Shown one piece after another: positions 45,961 to 56,620 of a DNA stretch of 64,000 nucleotides. Position numbers and translations under genes: made by a program. The notes under the pieces are model-generated. The model searched no databases. It was not told the origin of the DNA and saw only the letters and a list, made by a program, of their open reading frames with translations. Origin of the DNA: Aspidiotus rigidus (taxonomy: Eukaryota > Arthropoda > Insecta > Hemiptera > Diaspididae); assembly GCA_035079385.1 (NCBI GenBank), contig JAVHKY010000044.1, forward strand, positions 1,612,001 to 1,676,000. The letters are read 5' to 3'. Within the stretch, counting starts at the first letter, position 1; each line of letters begins with the position of its first letter.

Positions 45961-48559
45961 CTCGCCTACTACGCCGTTATAATTGTGGACATCCGCGTAT
46001 CAATGCGCGGTTACAAACAAGCAGGTCGTACAGAAACCGTATAGAACTTGAGGTTGGAAGACGTTTTTCACTCCGTTATCTATGTTTGAATCTTCTAACC
46101 AGCCTTTTACAAATACCACACTCTCCAAATATGTATAGCGCTAGAAGACAATTGGTCTTCGTTCACTGAGTTTAAGAAACATTATTAGGGTATTTACAAA
46201 ATTAGTATGAATGTGAACACTTCAGCGGAGCTACATGCGCGTACCCATATTTTAGGAAACGTCTGTTATGTAAGAGCTCCTTTTGAAGGAACCTGAACTG
46301 ATTTTGGCGAGCAATGGTTCTCCATGACGGGCATATAGAACTGAGACGTCAATCTGCAGAAAACGGGGACGAATAAAGGGAATGGTGTAGTGTAGGCAGC
46401 CTCACAAATTACTTTTGTTGTACGTTCTATCGGTCAGATAAATTACAAGTCTTCAATAAACTCGACCATAAGAGATGTAGCCCGTTGCCGCGGAATGATA
46501 CTGGAGATTTTTGGAAGGAAAACAATTTCTTTAATATTGGTAATTTTATTTTGAAGAAATACTCGATCGTACCTTAAAACGCCCTTCAAAATTCACAGAA
46601 GTGGCTTAAGAGTGAGAGAGCGTTGTGTTGCTTGCTGAAAGATTTGAACAGTAATAATGTTATAGTAGGGAGTATAGCAGCTCAACCTGTAGAAGAGGTT
46701 GAGTTGCCAGAACAACTACTCTCTCTAAAGATCACCAATAACATTGGACATAGGTGCGCTGAATCGACAGAAGGATTACCACGGTCCTAATACCTTGAAT
46801 ACTTGTGTCCCTGCCGTGAATGGCAGCGAATACTAGTTGTCTACGAGAGATACTTAGGTCTGCTTGATATAAACATAGTGTCAAGATGATGAAACGTCAT
46901 TGGTTGAGGAACGTCTCACCTAAGACATGGCTAAATTTACTAAAGCATTTTATCAGCAAATCAAAATTGACCACGTTTTTTTCGCCAAGTTCCTTCCTAT
47001 TTTTCTACCTGGTTCTGTAAAAACCTAGACATGAATTATGCTAACAGTCATCATCTCCGATTGACGCGTACGTCGTATCAAATTTGAGACATCATTTTTC
47101 ATTCTCGCGACGATCAATTGCTATTAAGTCCATATTCACTACACGTGGCGATAATAAAATACGCCACCTTCCATTTATTACAAAGCACAAAGCTTCGTAA
47201 TTATCATCATAATGTACTTTTGTACTACACGATGTACTCTTTGGCAGACTGGATGCTGTTGGTTCTGCAGCTGGTGTTTATTTATTGCTCGACAAGAAAT
47301 TATTTTCTCGAATTACTACAACAAAATTATTGTCGCCATTCTCATCGACATTTACTCTTTCGTGCACTCTATTATGTAGTGGTAGTGGGTACCCGTACAC
47401 ACCTCTATAGTAAAGTATAACTTATGGTGTTTACTAGGTACAGCAGGCAACTGATAAAGCGGTGTGCTGCGGGGTATATTGACAAACGTGTGTGGATGTG
47501 TGTATGTGTACGAGAATACACAATAGATTTGTAAATTTTATCGTCTCGTTGCTGCATCGAATCGAAGCGAACGTTTTCGGATATAACGGTATAACGAACG
47601 GCTTGATTTATGCAGGCCCCAAATCGAGTCGTCGATTGAGACTTCTCTCTGTGCTGCTGTGCACAAAAACTGTACCATACCCTGTGTCGCGACGCTTTAC
47701 TCCCGTCTTATTTTTCTTCCGCGTTTATTTCTATTTGAAATTGCGTTTTGTCGAACTTATATTATTCGATTTGAATATTGAATTGGCGCTAAGCGGGTTT
47801 TGTTGAGCATGATTGAATTTGAACAGGCACCACAGAAGTCAGGAGTGTAGCGAAAGAATGAATGAGAGGGGTACGGGGGTGAAGTGGGAAAACAGTGTAT
47901 GTGTGTGTGATAGAGAGAGGGAAAAAAATTATGGCGCATAAATACGAGTTTTTACGTGCCGAACAGATTATTTACGCGCGGTATAAACGGTAACGATGGT
48001 GGTTGTGGACTCGTTTTGTACACTACCCGGGCATATATTCCAGAAATAAATCCGCAATAATGGATGAAAATTATGGTGCCACTGTTTCTAGAGGCTTGCG
48101 CCGGTTTATTCACGGAATTGCAGCTCATTCACGTTGCCTTGCTATGGCGTTTTAGCAGCCAACTGTACTCCAGCTTTATTTATTCTGGCGATTGGAATTA
48201 TTGACGATTCATTCGGACGCTCAGAGAAACGCATTCGAGGTTGGAACAAAGATGAACTCTAACGCTTCCTCATTCGCTCTTCAGCGAACGATGGTAGCAC
48301 TTGATTGATTTTGAGAGATAAGAAGAAAACTAAGTCAAGATGACTCTCGGACTAAATTAAAAAAATTTTTTGATGTTCTTCCCTCTACTCTATTCTACAC
48401 CCATAAAGAATTTTTGAACGTGTTGAACAATTTCATTGGTGAATACAACTGAGTATCAACGCTACTTTATGGTCTTCGCTCAAAACTTGCATCTTTATAT
48501 TCGAAAATTGTGGGTTGGAAAGAATATACTTTCAATAATACGACTTATTTTACTCGTCG
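45961..48559. other. No recognised gene
   Basis: Only short frames without family resemblance. The stretch has some GT/AG-rich patches (for example GTGTATGTGTGTGTGATAGAGAG near 47895) and no clear repeat. It could be intron or heterochromatic filler. Confidence 0.3.
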
Positions 48560-50370
48560 AAAGTTCAGTCCACCCACCCTTTGCTTTTAAAATGTGGACT
48601 ACCAAGAAAATGATGAAGTACCTAGGCTTCTGGTTTGACTCAACGCTGAGCTTCAGGCACCATTTTCTAATGGCAGTGGAAAAGGTAGGCAGGGTAGTTA
48701 CACACCTAAGCAGCCTGATAAGGAACCTAGGAAGGCCGAGAGAAGCAAGAAGAAGGATCATCATAAGCACCGCCTCGTCGATCCTCTTATATCGTGCCCC
48801 AGTATAGGCCGACTCAATGAAGATACCTTACAGATGGAGAGAGATTGTAAAGACCCAATAAAGAGCAGCGCTGAGGTGTGTTAGTGCCTACCGCGCTGTC
48901 TCGACGGACGCTCTTTGCGTGTTAACATGTTCATCACCAATCAAGCTCTTTACTGAGGAGAGGGCGGTCGTGTTTAACAAAAAAAAAAAACAGACAACCA
49001 CCGAACAAGAGGGGTCGAAAATGCGATTTTCGACTTCAACTCCTTCCCGGAGTGGAAGTTTCATCGCCGCGATAACATTCGGCTGATAAACAAAAAACAA
49101 AGTCGATAGCAATGAAAAATCAACACATTTTCAATTTCTCCCGCCAAACTTTCTCACTAATACTTTTTCGCTACCTACAAATTTTGGTTACAAGTTACGT
49201 ATTGACGATGACGAACATTTGCGATACGATGTCGGATCAGCAGAAGCCGACTCAGCAATTCGTGATGGTTTCAATCAAAGTATAAGTACTTGACTGTAGA
49301 CAATTAAAATCTCTTATTGTTCTAGTTTAACCCGTTAAGGACTTGTAGTACGATCCCTAATCTGACTTAAATTTATTCTTACGTCAACCTTACTCTCGTT
49401 TACGAAACTGGCGGATGGATGTTTCATTTTCTGTCCGTCAGATTCCGAGAATCGTTCAAATGCACGTTTCCCGCTCGTTACAACAAAATTTAAAAATTCA
49501 AATTGTTAAATTCTCACCAAAAGCTCTTTGTAATTATTTATATGTCTCGATATTTTCTTCTGATGAAATTTCAGCACGTTTTCCACTGCTTGAAGCCACT
49601 CTAACTAATCCCCTTCTTCCCATTTCCCACAAAATCGCTCTACGGGTCAAGCAGGAGGCCACGCGCTACTTGCTAGAGAGATGGAAGGCAAAAATAGCTC
49701 AGAGAGAGCTGGGTAAATGAAGACCCATTTGTTAAGACGGGACCTTGATGAGTGGATGAACTGAGACCATCGTCAGCTGAATTTCCAGCTGACGCAGATG
49801 TTAAGCGGCCATGGCTGCTTCAACAAATACCTTTACGAGAAGTTGAGGAAAGTTGAGCAGGCAACGTGTTCGCACCGTAACCAAGGGCGGGATGATTGAC
49901 CACAGCACACACCTTATTTGAGTGTGAGGCGTGAGCGGGCAAGCTTAGTCGGTCTTTTCGAGAGATTAGGGTAGATGAATCGTTTGCTCCTAATTTCTGG
50001 CAGCCATACTAGGTTTTAAAGAAGCATGGAACCAGGTATCTGCTCTTGCAGGCTTTATCATGAAAAAGAAGATGGATCTGGAATGGAATAGGTAAATGCA
50101 GAACCACGCTATAGCCCACTCAACACCTATGTACCATCCACATCTGTCTCAACCTTGAAAAAAGAAGAAGAGTCTCCAATAGCAGTCTATGCAGGTGGTC
50201 TTGTTACGGCGTGTGTTCTAAAGTTTTGCGTACCTCAGGACACAGCAGCCTGGCGGTTACCGAGTAGAAGAGGGAGTTCGCCGAGGAGATTCCTCCAACT
50301 CTGAGGCTATACCAAAATTAATGCACACGCAACCTTCATCCATCTCCACCATAGACGGCGGGCGGCCAAA
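48560..50370 (+). mobile_element. R1-like LINE 3' part with internal insertion
   Basis: The frame 48590-48807 reads KKMMKYLGFWFDSTLSFRHH and AVEKVGRVVTHLSSLIRNLG with REARRRIIISTASSILLYRA, the same RT-end words as the copy at 27.4 kb. CVSAYRAVSTDALCVLTC and EERAVVF follow. The C-terminal domain resumes only at 49640 (RVKQEATRYLLERWKAKIAQ), then HGCFNKYL-type and HTLF-type words and a 3' UTR (50220-50370) that matches the window-start copy. About 660 bp between ~48980 and ~49640 is foreign to the element. Several frameshifts. Confidence 0.82.
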
Positions 50371-52970
50371 AGCAAATATACAACTTACTTTAACCGCAGC
50401 AAAAAGCTTTTCAAGAGCTTTGAACTTATGAAGTTTTTTTAATGACGTCAAATATTATCGAATAAGGTTCCTCGTTACAATTATGAGAACGCTAAAAATA
50501 TTCGTTATTAAACAGAGTCCAGTAAATGATGATAACCCTAATTTTGCAACAAGAATCTTATCATGATAATGTATTACAGCTGAAATTTAAAATGTATCAA
50601 TTGTAGTTCCACCACTTTTACGTACATTAATTCTCATCATATTCGTATACGTTGAAATGGATTGAAAATTGGAAGATTTTCTCCTCAAAAAGTCAACAGT
50701 CTTCGAGGTTGAATAAGTTCTTATTTATAAAAGATTTCTGAACCACTTATTTCTAGTGTATATTTGTAATTCGTATCGCGATAAGGTGTTCTCTCTTTCT
50801 GGATTTGTTTTTATTCCACAGTATCCATTTATGAGAGCATGATTCTTAAACAAATATTGTACGTTCCAATAGCACGTTCATTTTACCCCACCCCTAGCTG
50901 ACGCAGAAAAAATAAAAAGAAAATCGTTTGAGCTTAACAGAGCGCGAACATGGAAGACTAAAGCGACGAGTGTTGGCGCGTTAGTCTCTTAGCAGTTTTT
51001 CTCCTTTTTTTTTTCATCGCTCGCTCTTTTTTTCTGCCTCAGTGTATCGACCAAAAAGAGTGCACCGTGCAACGCCGTGTGCAATTTTAAGCGCAACTCT
51101 CACGCTTCCACCAAAGCATTCGCGTTATACTCGAGAATTTTTATCGTCGTTACATAATCTATCGTTGATCTTGTAAATAAGTCTTTTCGCGACAAAGGCT
51201 GTGTACGGTATACTTTATATACGTGAGGTTTACAGTATATACTATACATATACAAATAAAATAGTCGATCTAGCGTCTTTTTGCTTGAAAACTCTAATAC
51301 CGAAAGAGACTCGCCTCCCTCTACCATCCAACTGGAACGATTTATTATTCGTTTCTGCAACGAAGGAGAAGGTATACCTACCTACGTACAAAGAAGGAAC
51401 GTGTAAACCTAATACAGTATTAAAAAAAAAGTTACTCTACCTGGAAGCGTTTTTTCCAAGGTTTACACGAAACTTAAGTTGATTTTAAACGCTGATGCCG
51501 CAGCCACCACGTACCGTCTTCTCTTCGGCGTTCTTTAATAATTCTTGCTGTGCAGTAGGTATAGTCAAAAGTTTCTTTCGTCTTGAATAAATATTTTGCG
51601 AGAGGATTTCGTTCGAAACGAATACCGTAAAATTCGCTTTTCCTGTTCGAGTCATACTTGGCGCGTTACTTCAGGTTTTTTGTTCCTATTTAAACGACCG
51701 AGATTACAGAGGCTGGATACCGTAACCTCCGCACTGTAATAAGACACACAAACACATTCGTATACTTAACGCGGAGACGAGGCAAACTTTCAAATCAGAC
51801 GGACAGGATTATTACCGTACATAGAATGGAAGAGTGACAGCGGGTCTGTCTCGGCCGTGTGCTTCGTCAAAAACCTTCATTTCCATTCCAAATCGATGAG
51901 AGCTAATATTGAATCAGCCGCCATATACGTGAAAGTCGAGAAAACGATGATGACGCGAATTGCTGTCGGAGTCTTCGCAGAATAATAATCTACTGTACGA
52001 GCGAACGATTTGGGAATTTTGTGTTCGCGTCGAAGCACATCATCTCTTTCCTTCTTCACCACCGCTACCACCGCACGGCAAATCGAAAAACTTGGAACGG
52101 TTTTCAATTTTCGAACATTTGCGAATCAGATATATACTCATGCTGTATGTTGTACAGCTTTATTTATCGGCCACGGCGCGTAAACATGAACTAAAACAGT
52201 AATCTTCTCTCATTTTCGGACAAGATATTCGTATTGTACTTTGCATCCCCATATTTATACTTACCGTATACAACAAGTAATATAAAGAGGATCTATTCTA
52301 CTGTATTTCATAGGTTTACGTTCCCATTATCCGGATTAAGTATCTGTCGCCAAGATAACGTCAAACACGAACTCAATGTCGGTTGTTGCTGCTGCAAAAC
52401 CTGAGAACAAAGATGTATAGATTATAAAAATGAGGTACAGTCGTACTTTCTGGTCTTTGTAGTACTTAACTTTATGGCATCTATCTCGGAAAGAGCATAA
52501 AAATCTATTTTTAATGTCTTCAAAATAAAAGCATATTATCAGAGTTGACCATTATTTGTGGACTGTGTACAGTTTATTTCAAAGAGATGAATTTTGTATA
52601 TGAATATCTACACCTACCTATATAAAGAGAGAACAAAACAAATATCAGTCATACAATTAGCGTTTTATTCAACGAATTTCACTTCAAATTCAAATAGTAC
52701 TCCTCAAACAACATATTTGCCGCGAGATGCGGGGCATCGACAACATATAAGAACTCCCATCCGTAAGAAGCTTGAATGGAATATTTAGATAAAATTGCTT
52801 ACTCAAGAAAATTAAAGCTACTTTCACTATAATTAAATATAGTTTCATTATGATAACTTTATCAAGTTCTACGATCCTCTTAGTTCGGATTTACAACAGC
52901 GCCTCTAATACACGTTGTATCACTACTAACAAAAAAGTAATAAGTGTAGCTATATGTACCTAAATGGATG
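50371..52970. other. No recognised gene
   Basis: Only short chance frames were seen, on both strands. The stretch 50990-51060 holds T homopolymers and CGCTCGCTC. No repeat structure was strong enough to name. Confidence 0.3.
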
Positions 52971-52971
52971 A

Positions 52972-54760
52972 GCTACGTGTAAGTATTTACCTTATGGAGG
53001 ATTTGAATGGAGAAAACCAGAATATTTTAGTAAAGAAAGAATTCTAAAAATGAAAGATGATCAGAAAATTGGATATCTCTTTGAAGTAGATTTAGAATAT
53101 CCCAGAGAATTACATGATAAACATTCTAATTTACCCTATTGCCCCGAAAATCTAATTAATAATGATACTCAGCTGCCAAAATTAGTTACAACATTATTTG
53201 ATAAGAAAAATTATGTTTGTCATTACTTAAATCTTGAACAAGCTCTTGAAGCAGGATTAAAATTGGAGAAAATTCATAGAGTTATAAAATTTGATCAATC
53301 GGATTGGATGAAAGCATAATATATTGAAAAAAAAAAATACAGAATTAAGACAAAAGGCTGAAAATGATTTTGAAAAAGATTTCTTTAAGTTGATGAATAA
53401 TTCTGTTTTTTGGAAGAACAATGATAAATGTTAAAAAGCATGTAAATATAAAATTGAATTCTGAAGGTAATGAATATACCTACAGTGAAACTTGTCTAAA
53501 ACGGAATCGCACGGGAGAAGACGAAATTTTCGTTATGGACAAGTTTCCGTTTTGAAGAAAACCTTTACAAAACGGAAAATTACGTCTTATGTAAAGCGTA
53601 AAAAAATTCAGAAATTTACATCATGCGTTTGTGTTTAGTGTACATAATTTATGCTGTACATATTTCGAAACTTTGCCACCGACACATTTTTCACCCTTTA
53701 AAGCCAACGTCTTACTAGGGAGCGCACGAAAAAATAAACCGGATTCGTCACCATTGAAAATGTTTTTTGGATCGTATCCTTCAACGAGAGACGGAAGTTT
53801 TTCTTTCCAATTTGATACGACAAATTGGTCTGTCTTTAGCTTCCCTGCAAACTGGATTCCAGACGATACCATGTCGTGATTTAAAGCTGTCCAACCAACC
53901 TAAAGAAGCTTTAAAAGTGGTGATGTTCAAAGATTTGGCGACTTCTAGTGCTTTTTTCGAAGACATTGTAAAAAGAACATCAAGACGTATGGAAGTCGAT
54001 TGAATAAACTAAATGTGCGACAAAATATTTCACAAAGAATGATTTCTCATGAATGATGAAGTTGTTTAGGGTTTTACTCGTCAAAGAATTTATTCTGTTC
54101 GAAAATGAAGACAACTCACCCAATTTTTATCGTCCACACATCTGTAATTTTTCAGTTTTAGACTTGCCCACCCTTTCCGTTTCCGCGTTAAACAGATACC
54201 GTTTTATACAAAACATTTTGTACATAAACCCCATAAGAGCTGCCGGGAGAATCATTGTTTTCCGTAGTAGACAGATTTCCGTTTTGTACGACACGTTCCG
54301 TCTTGGACAAGTTTTACTGTACTAAGTATGTATCAAAACCTAACTTTGAGAAGTCAACATTTTTCGGTAAAAACCTAATTGCAGCTGTACATATGAAACG
54401 AACTGTAATAACATTCAATCAACCAATTTATGTGGAAGTATAGCTATAATATGTATGGATACACCAAGTTAATAGAAAGGTGTTAGGTAAATTCAAAGAT
54501 GAGATGAATGGAAAAATCTTGGAAGAATTTATTGGACTAGCTTCAAAATTAAATTCCAATAACGTTTTTGAATCAAAATATGATGATGAAATGAAGAAAG
54601 CTAAAGGAGTAAAGAAAAATATTATCAAAAACCAGATATATCATAATGATTACAAGATATGTTTGGAAAATAAAATAACTAAGACTATTAAACAGAAGAT
54701 GATGAGGAGTATGAAACATGAAATTTATACCATTGAGCAGAACAAGAGAGGATTTAGTTA
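52972..54760 (+). pseudogene. Type B DNA polymerase relic (Polinton/adintovirus-like)
   Basis: Blocks of a protein-primed family B DNA polymerase, of the kind carried by Polinton/Maverick elements and related adintoviruses, occur in order but in broken frames. They are KYLPYGGFEW and LFEVDLEYPRELHDKH with YLNLEQALEAGLKL and IHRVIKFDQSDWMK (52972-53319); AENDFEKDFFKLMNNSVF (53350-53410); NFEKSTFFGKNLIAAVHMKR (~54335-54400); and KVLGKFKDEMNGKILEEFIG with KAKGVKKNIIKN (54476-54760). At least two frameshifts, a missing segment containing the YxDTD catalytic region, and a Tigger insertion disable it. No capsid, integrase or protease gene was found nearby, so it is a lone fragment. Confidence 0.85.
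53483..54319 (-). mobile_element. Tigger/pogo element inserted in the polymerase relic
   Basis: Inverted ends CAGTGAAACTTGTCTAAAACGG and CCGTCTTGGACAAGTTTTACTG, with TA on both sides (53481-53482, 54320-54321), are typical of pogo/Tigger. On the minus strand the transposase survives in two overlapping frames: KALEVAKSLNITTFKASLGW with LDSFKSRHGIV (CENP-B-type DNA-binding domain, 53966-53781) and NWKEKLPSLVEGYDPKNIFN with GDESGLFF (start of the DDE domain, first catalytic Asp) and KTLALKGEKC (53872-53621). It is 837 bp, whereas complete Tiggers are over 2 kb, so it is internally deleted. Confidence 0.9.
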
Positions 54761-55129
54761 AGGTAAATATTATTTGAGTCCTAGGGATTTTCTTATACAA
54801 GATCCTACAAAACCTTCAAGTTATAGAGTAGACGAAAGAGTAATATTAATTTTTATAAAATCTAATCTATTGAGTATATTGTTTTTCAAACTAAATTTTC
54901 AATATTATTGATAGTGTCCACTGGACTTTGAGTGTTGTTTAGTTGTGAAAATTATTGTGTACTTATAAAAGTGTTAAAAAATGTGAGTGTAATTTTAATG
55001 CATGTCAATAGAATTCAGAGAGTGGTATACCACACCCTAGCAGGAGCAATGGATGAAAATTGATACAAATTGGATACAAAAGTATGAACTCTCTGGAAAT
55101 TGTTCCACCAATTGAAAATATTCGATGAG
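54761..55129. other. Spacer between transposon relics
   Basis: AT-rich, no gene. The first ~40 bases (GGTAAATATTATTTGAGTCC) may still belong to the polymerase relic. Confidence 0.3.
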
Positions 55130-55700
55130 TAAGATTGCAAAAGACCGCAGTAAATAAACAGTCGCGAACGTTTTCGGTTAAGAAACCATCATTAGGCGAT
55201 TATAAAGAGCGACTGACCCAACTGTACGGTACACAGAACAGATCACCGACGAAGGCAGGATCGGCGAACCATCACAAGTTGAATCATACTGTAGATTAAT
55301 TCTACCAGCCCTTCGTCGGGAATTTATATACCTGTTGAGTACCCTAAGTGACGTACAATTTCAATATTTTCTAACGCAACACGCTTGAAGTACGACTTCT
55401 CCTTATGGAGGAGGGTAGCTGGTCCTTCTTTGAAACAATGACCACTAGAGATAAGATGGTCTGCGAAGGCCGATTCGCCCACATTTCTTTTTTTCCAGGC
55501 CTTAATGTGCTCATCTACAGGAATACCGAGCTGGCGACCCGTCGCGCCCACATACACGCCGTCACAGTCCTTACACTCCAGCCTGTATACACCACTCCTC
55601 TCGACCGGAGAGATGATAGAAAAGAGATGAAATTGATAGAAAATGATACAAAAGTTTTCAGTAGTGAGTGAGGAAAAATTGTGTACAAGGATCAATATTT
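55130..55700 (-). mobile_element. Penelope-like element 3' part with GIY-YIG domain
   Basis: The minus-strand frame 55695-55324 contains a GIY-YIG endonuclease: SGVYRLECKDCDGVYVGATG (the paired GVY and VYVG), DEHIKAWKKRN, AFADHLISSGHCF and VALENIEIVRHLG. Downstream on the same strand, 55195-55155 reads CTAATGATGGTTTCTTAACC followed by GAAAACG, the stem-plus-GAAA tail characteristic of these elements. The reverse transcriptase part is absent here. Confidence 0.85.
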
Positions 55701-55767
55701 GCTTTAAAAATAGTAAAATATTAGAAGTTGAAAATTCCGGAAAATTGTGTTATTTTTGGTATGATGA

Positions 55768-55978
55768 AAAAGTGGCTTTCACATGGAAAAATGAGGCTTG
55801 CGCATGAGTGTCGAATTTTTTGGAAGTTGAAAAATGGGGCTGGTTCATAGAAAAAAAGAGAGGTTGTCGTATGAGTGGCGTAGAGTTGAAAAATAAGGCT
55901 GACGCATGAGTGTCGCAGAATTGAAAATGGGTCTGTCGCATAGAAAAGTGGAGCTGGCGCACGAGTGGCGCAGAACGA
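55768..55978. repeat. Degenerate tandem array of GGCTGGCGCATGAGTGTCG units
   Basis: Four to five diverged units of about 50-60 bp, each with GGCTKGCGCATGAGTG-like and TTGAAAAATGGGG-like halves and often CATAGAAAA. The array adjoins the LINE fragment that follows directly. Confidence 0.7.
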
Positions 55979-55984
55979 ATACTT

Positions 55985-56620
55985 TATATCTACTCTCTCC
56001 TCTCCAAGCCATGCCAAACCCTTACTCTTCCAATCCTATCGTACAGCACATTCTCAGAGTCCTGCACATTTTGACGTTTTCCCGGCCTTCAATTGCTTTC
56101 CTCTGGATCTCTGGTCATATCGATCTACCGGAATACGACACAAAGGACCGGGCTGCTAAGCAAGCCTTGCTTCTTCTCTCAATCACTGCTGGCTCTTCTT
56201 TTCCGGCCTCTGACTTAAAATCTTACTACCGTTCTCTAATCATCTCATCATGGCATAACCTCTGGCCTTCTCAACCCTGCAACAAACATTGCTCAATCAA
56301 GAAATACCCGACCCCCGAGTCCTCTTCAATCGGTCCCTCACGCCGCGAAGAAATAGTTGTAACTCGACTACAAATAGGACACACTATTGCTTCCTTATCC
56401 TTGGACTCTCTGCCTCTTCCAATACTGCTAAACTGAGAATTTATCTGTCTCTCACTTTTTCTTCTGCCCTTCTCTCATAAACATCAGACACTCATTTTCT
56501 GTTTCCTCCCACACCTTGCGTCTGCTCTTTCCAATAACGCAGAGACCATAACCAAGACCTCAAACTTCATCCGATCCATCTATTACTACAAATCCATTTA
56601 ATCCGAACATCTCTCCCCGA
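55985..56620 (+). mobile_element. Jockey/I-like LINE fragment (RNase H domain)
   Basis: The frame from ~55990 to 56436 reads NPYSSNPIVQHILRVLHILT, SIAFLWISGHIDLPEYDTKD and RAAKQALL, an RNase H domain with the WIxGH motif and its Asp-rich helix, then SDLKSYYRSLIISSWHNLW and EEIVVTRLQIGHT. Shortly after, the frame breaks and only traces of the C-terminal zinc domain remain. The reverse transcriptase lies outside the surviving fragment. Confidence 0.85.

Noticed and set aside
53621..53879. Plus-strand 82-codon frame in the Tigger element
   Set aside because: It is the antisense shadow of the transposase fragment.
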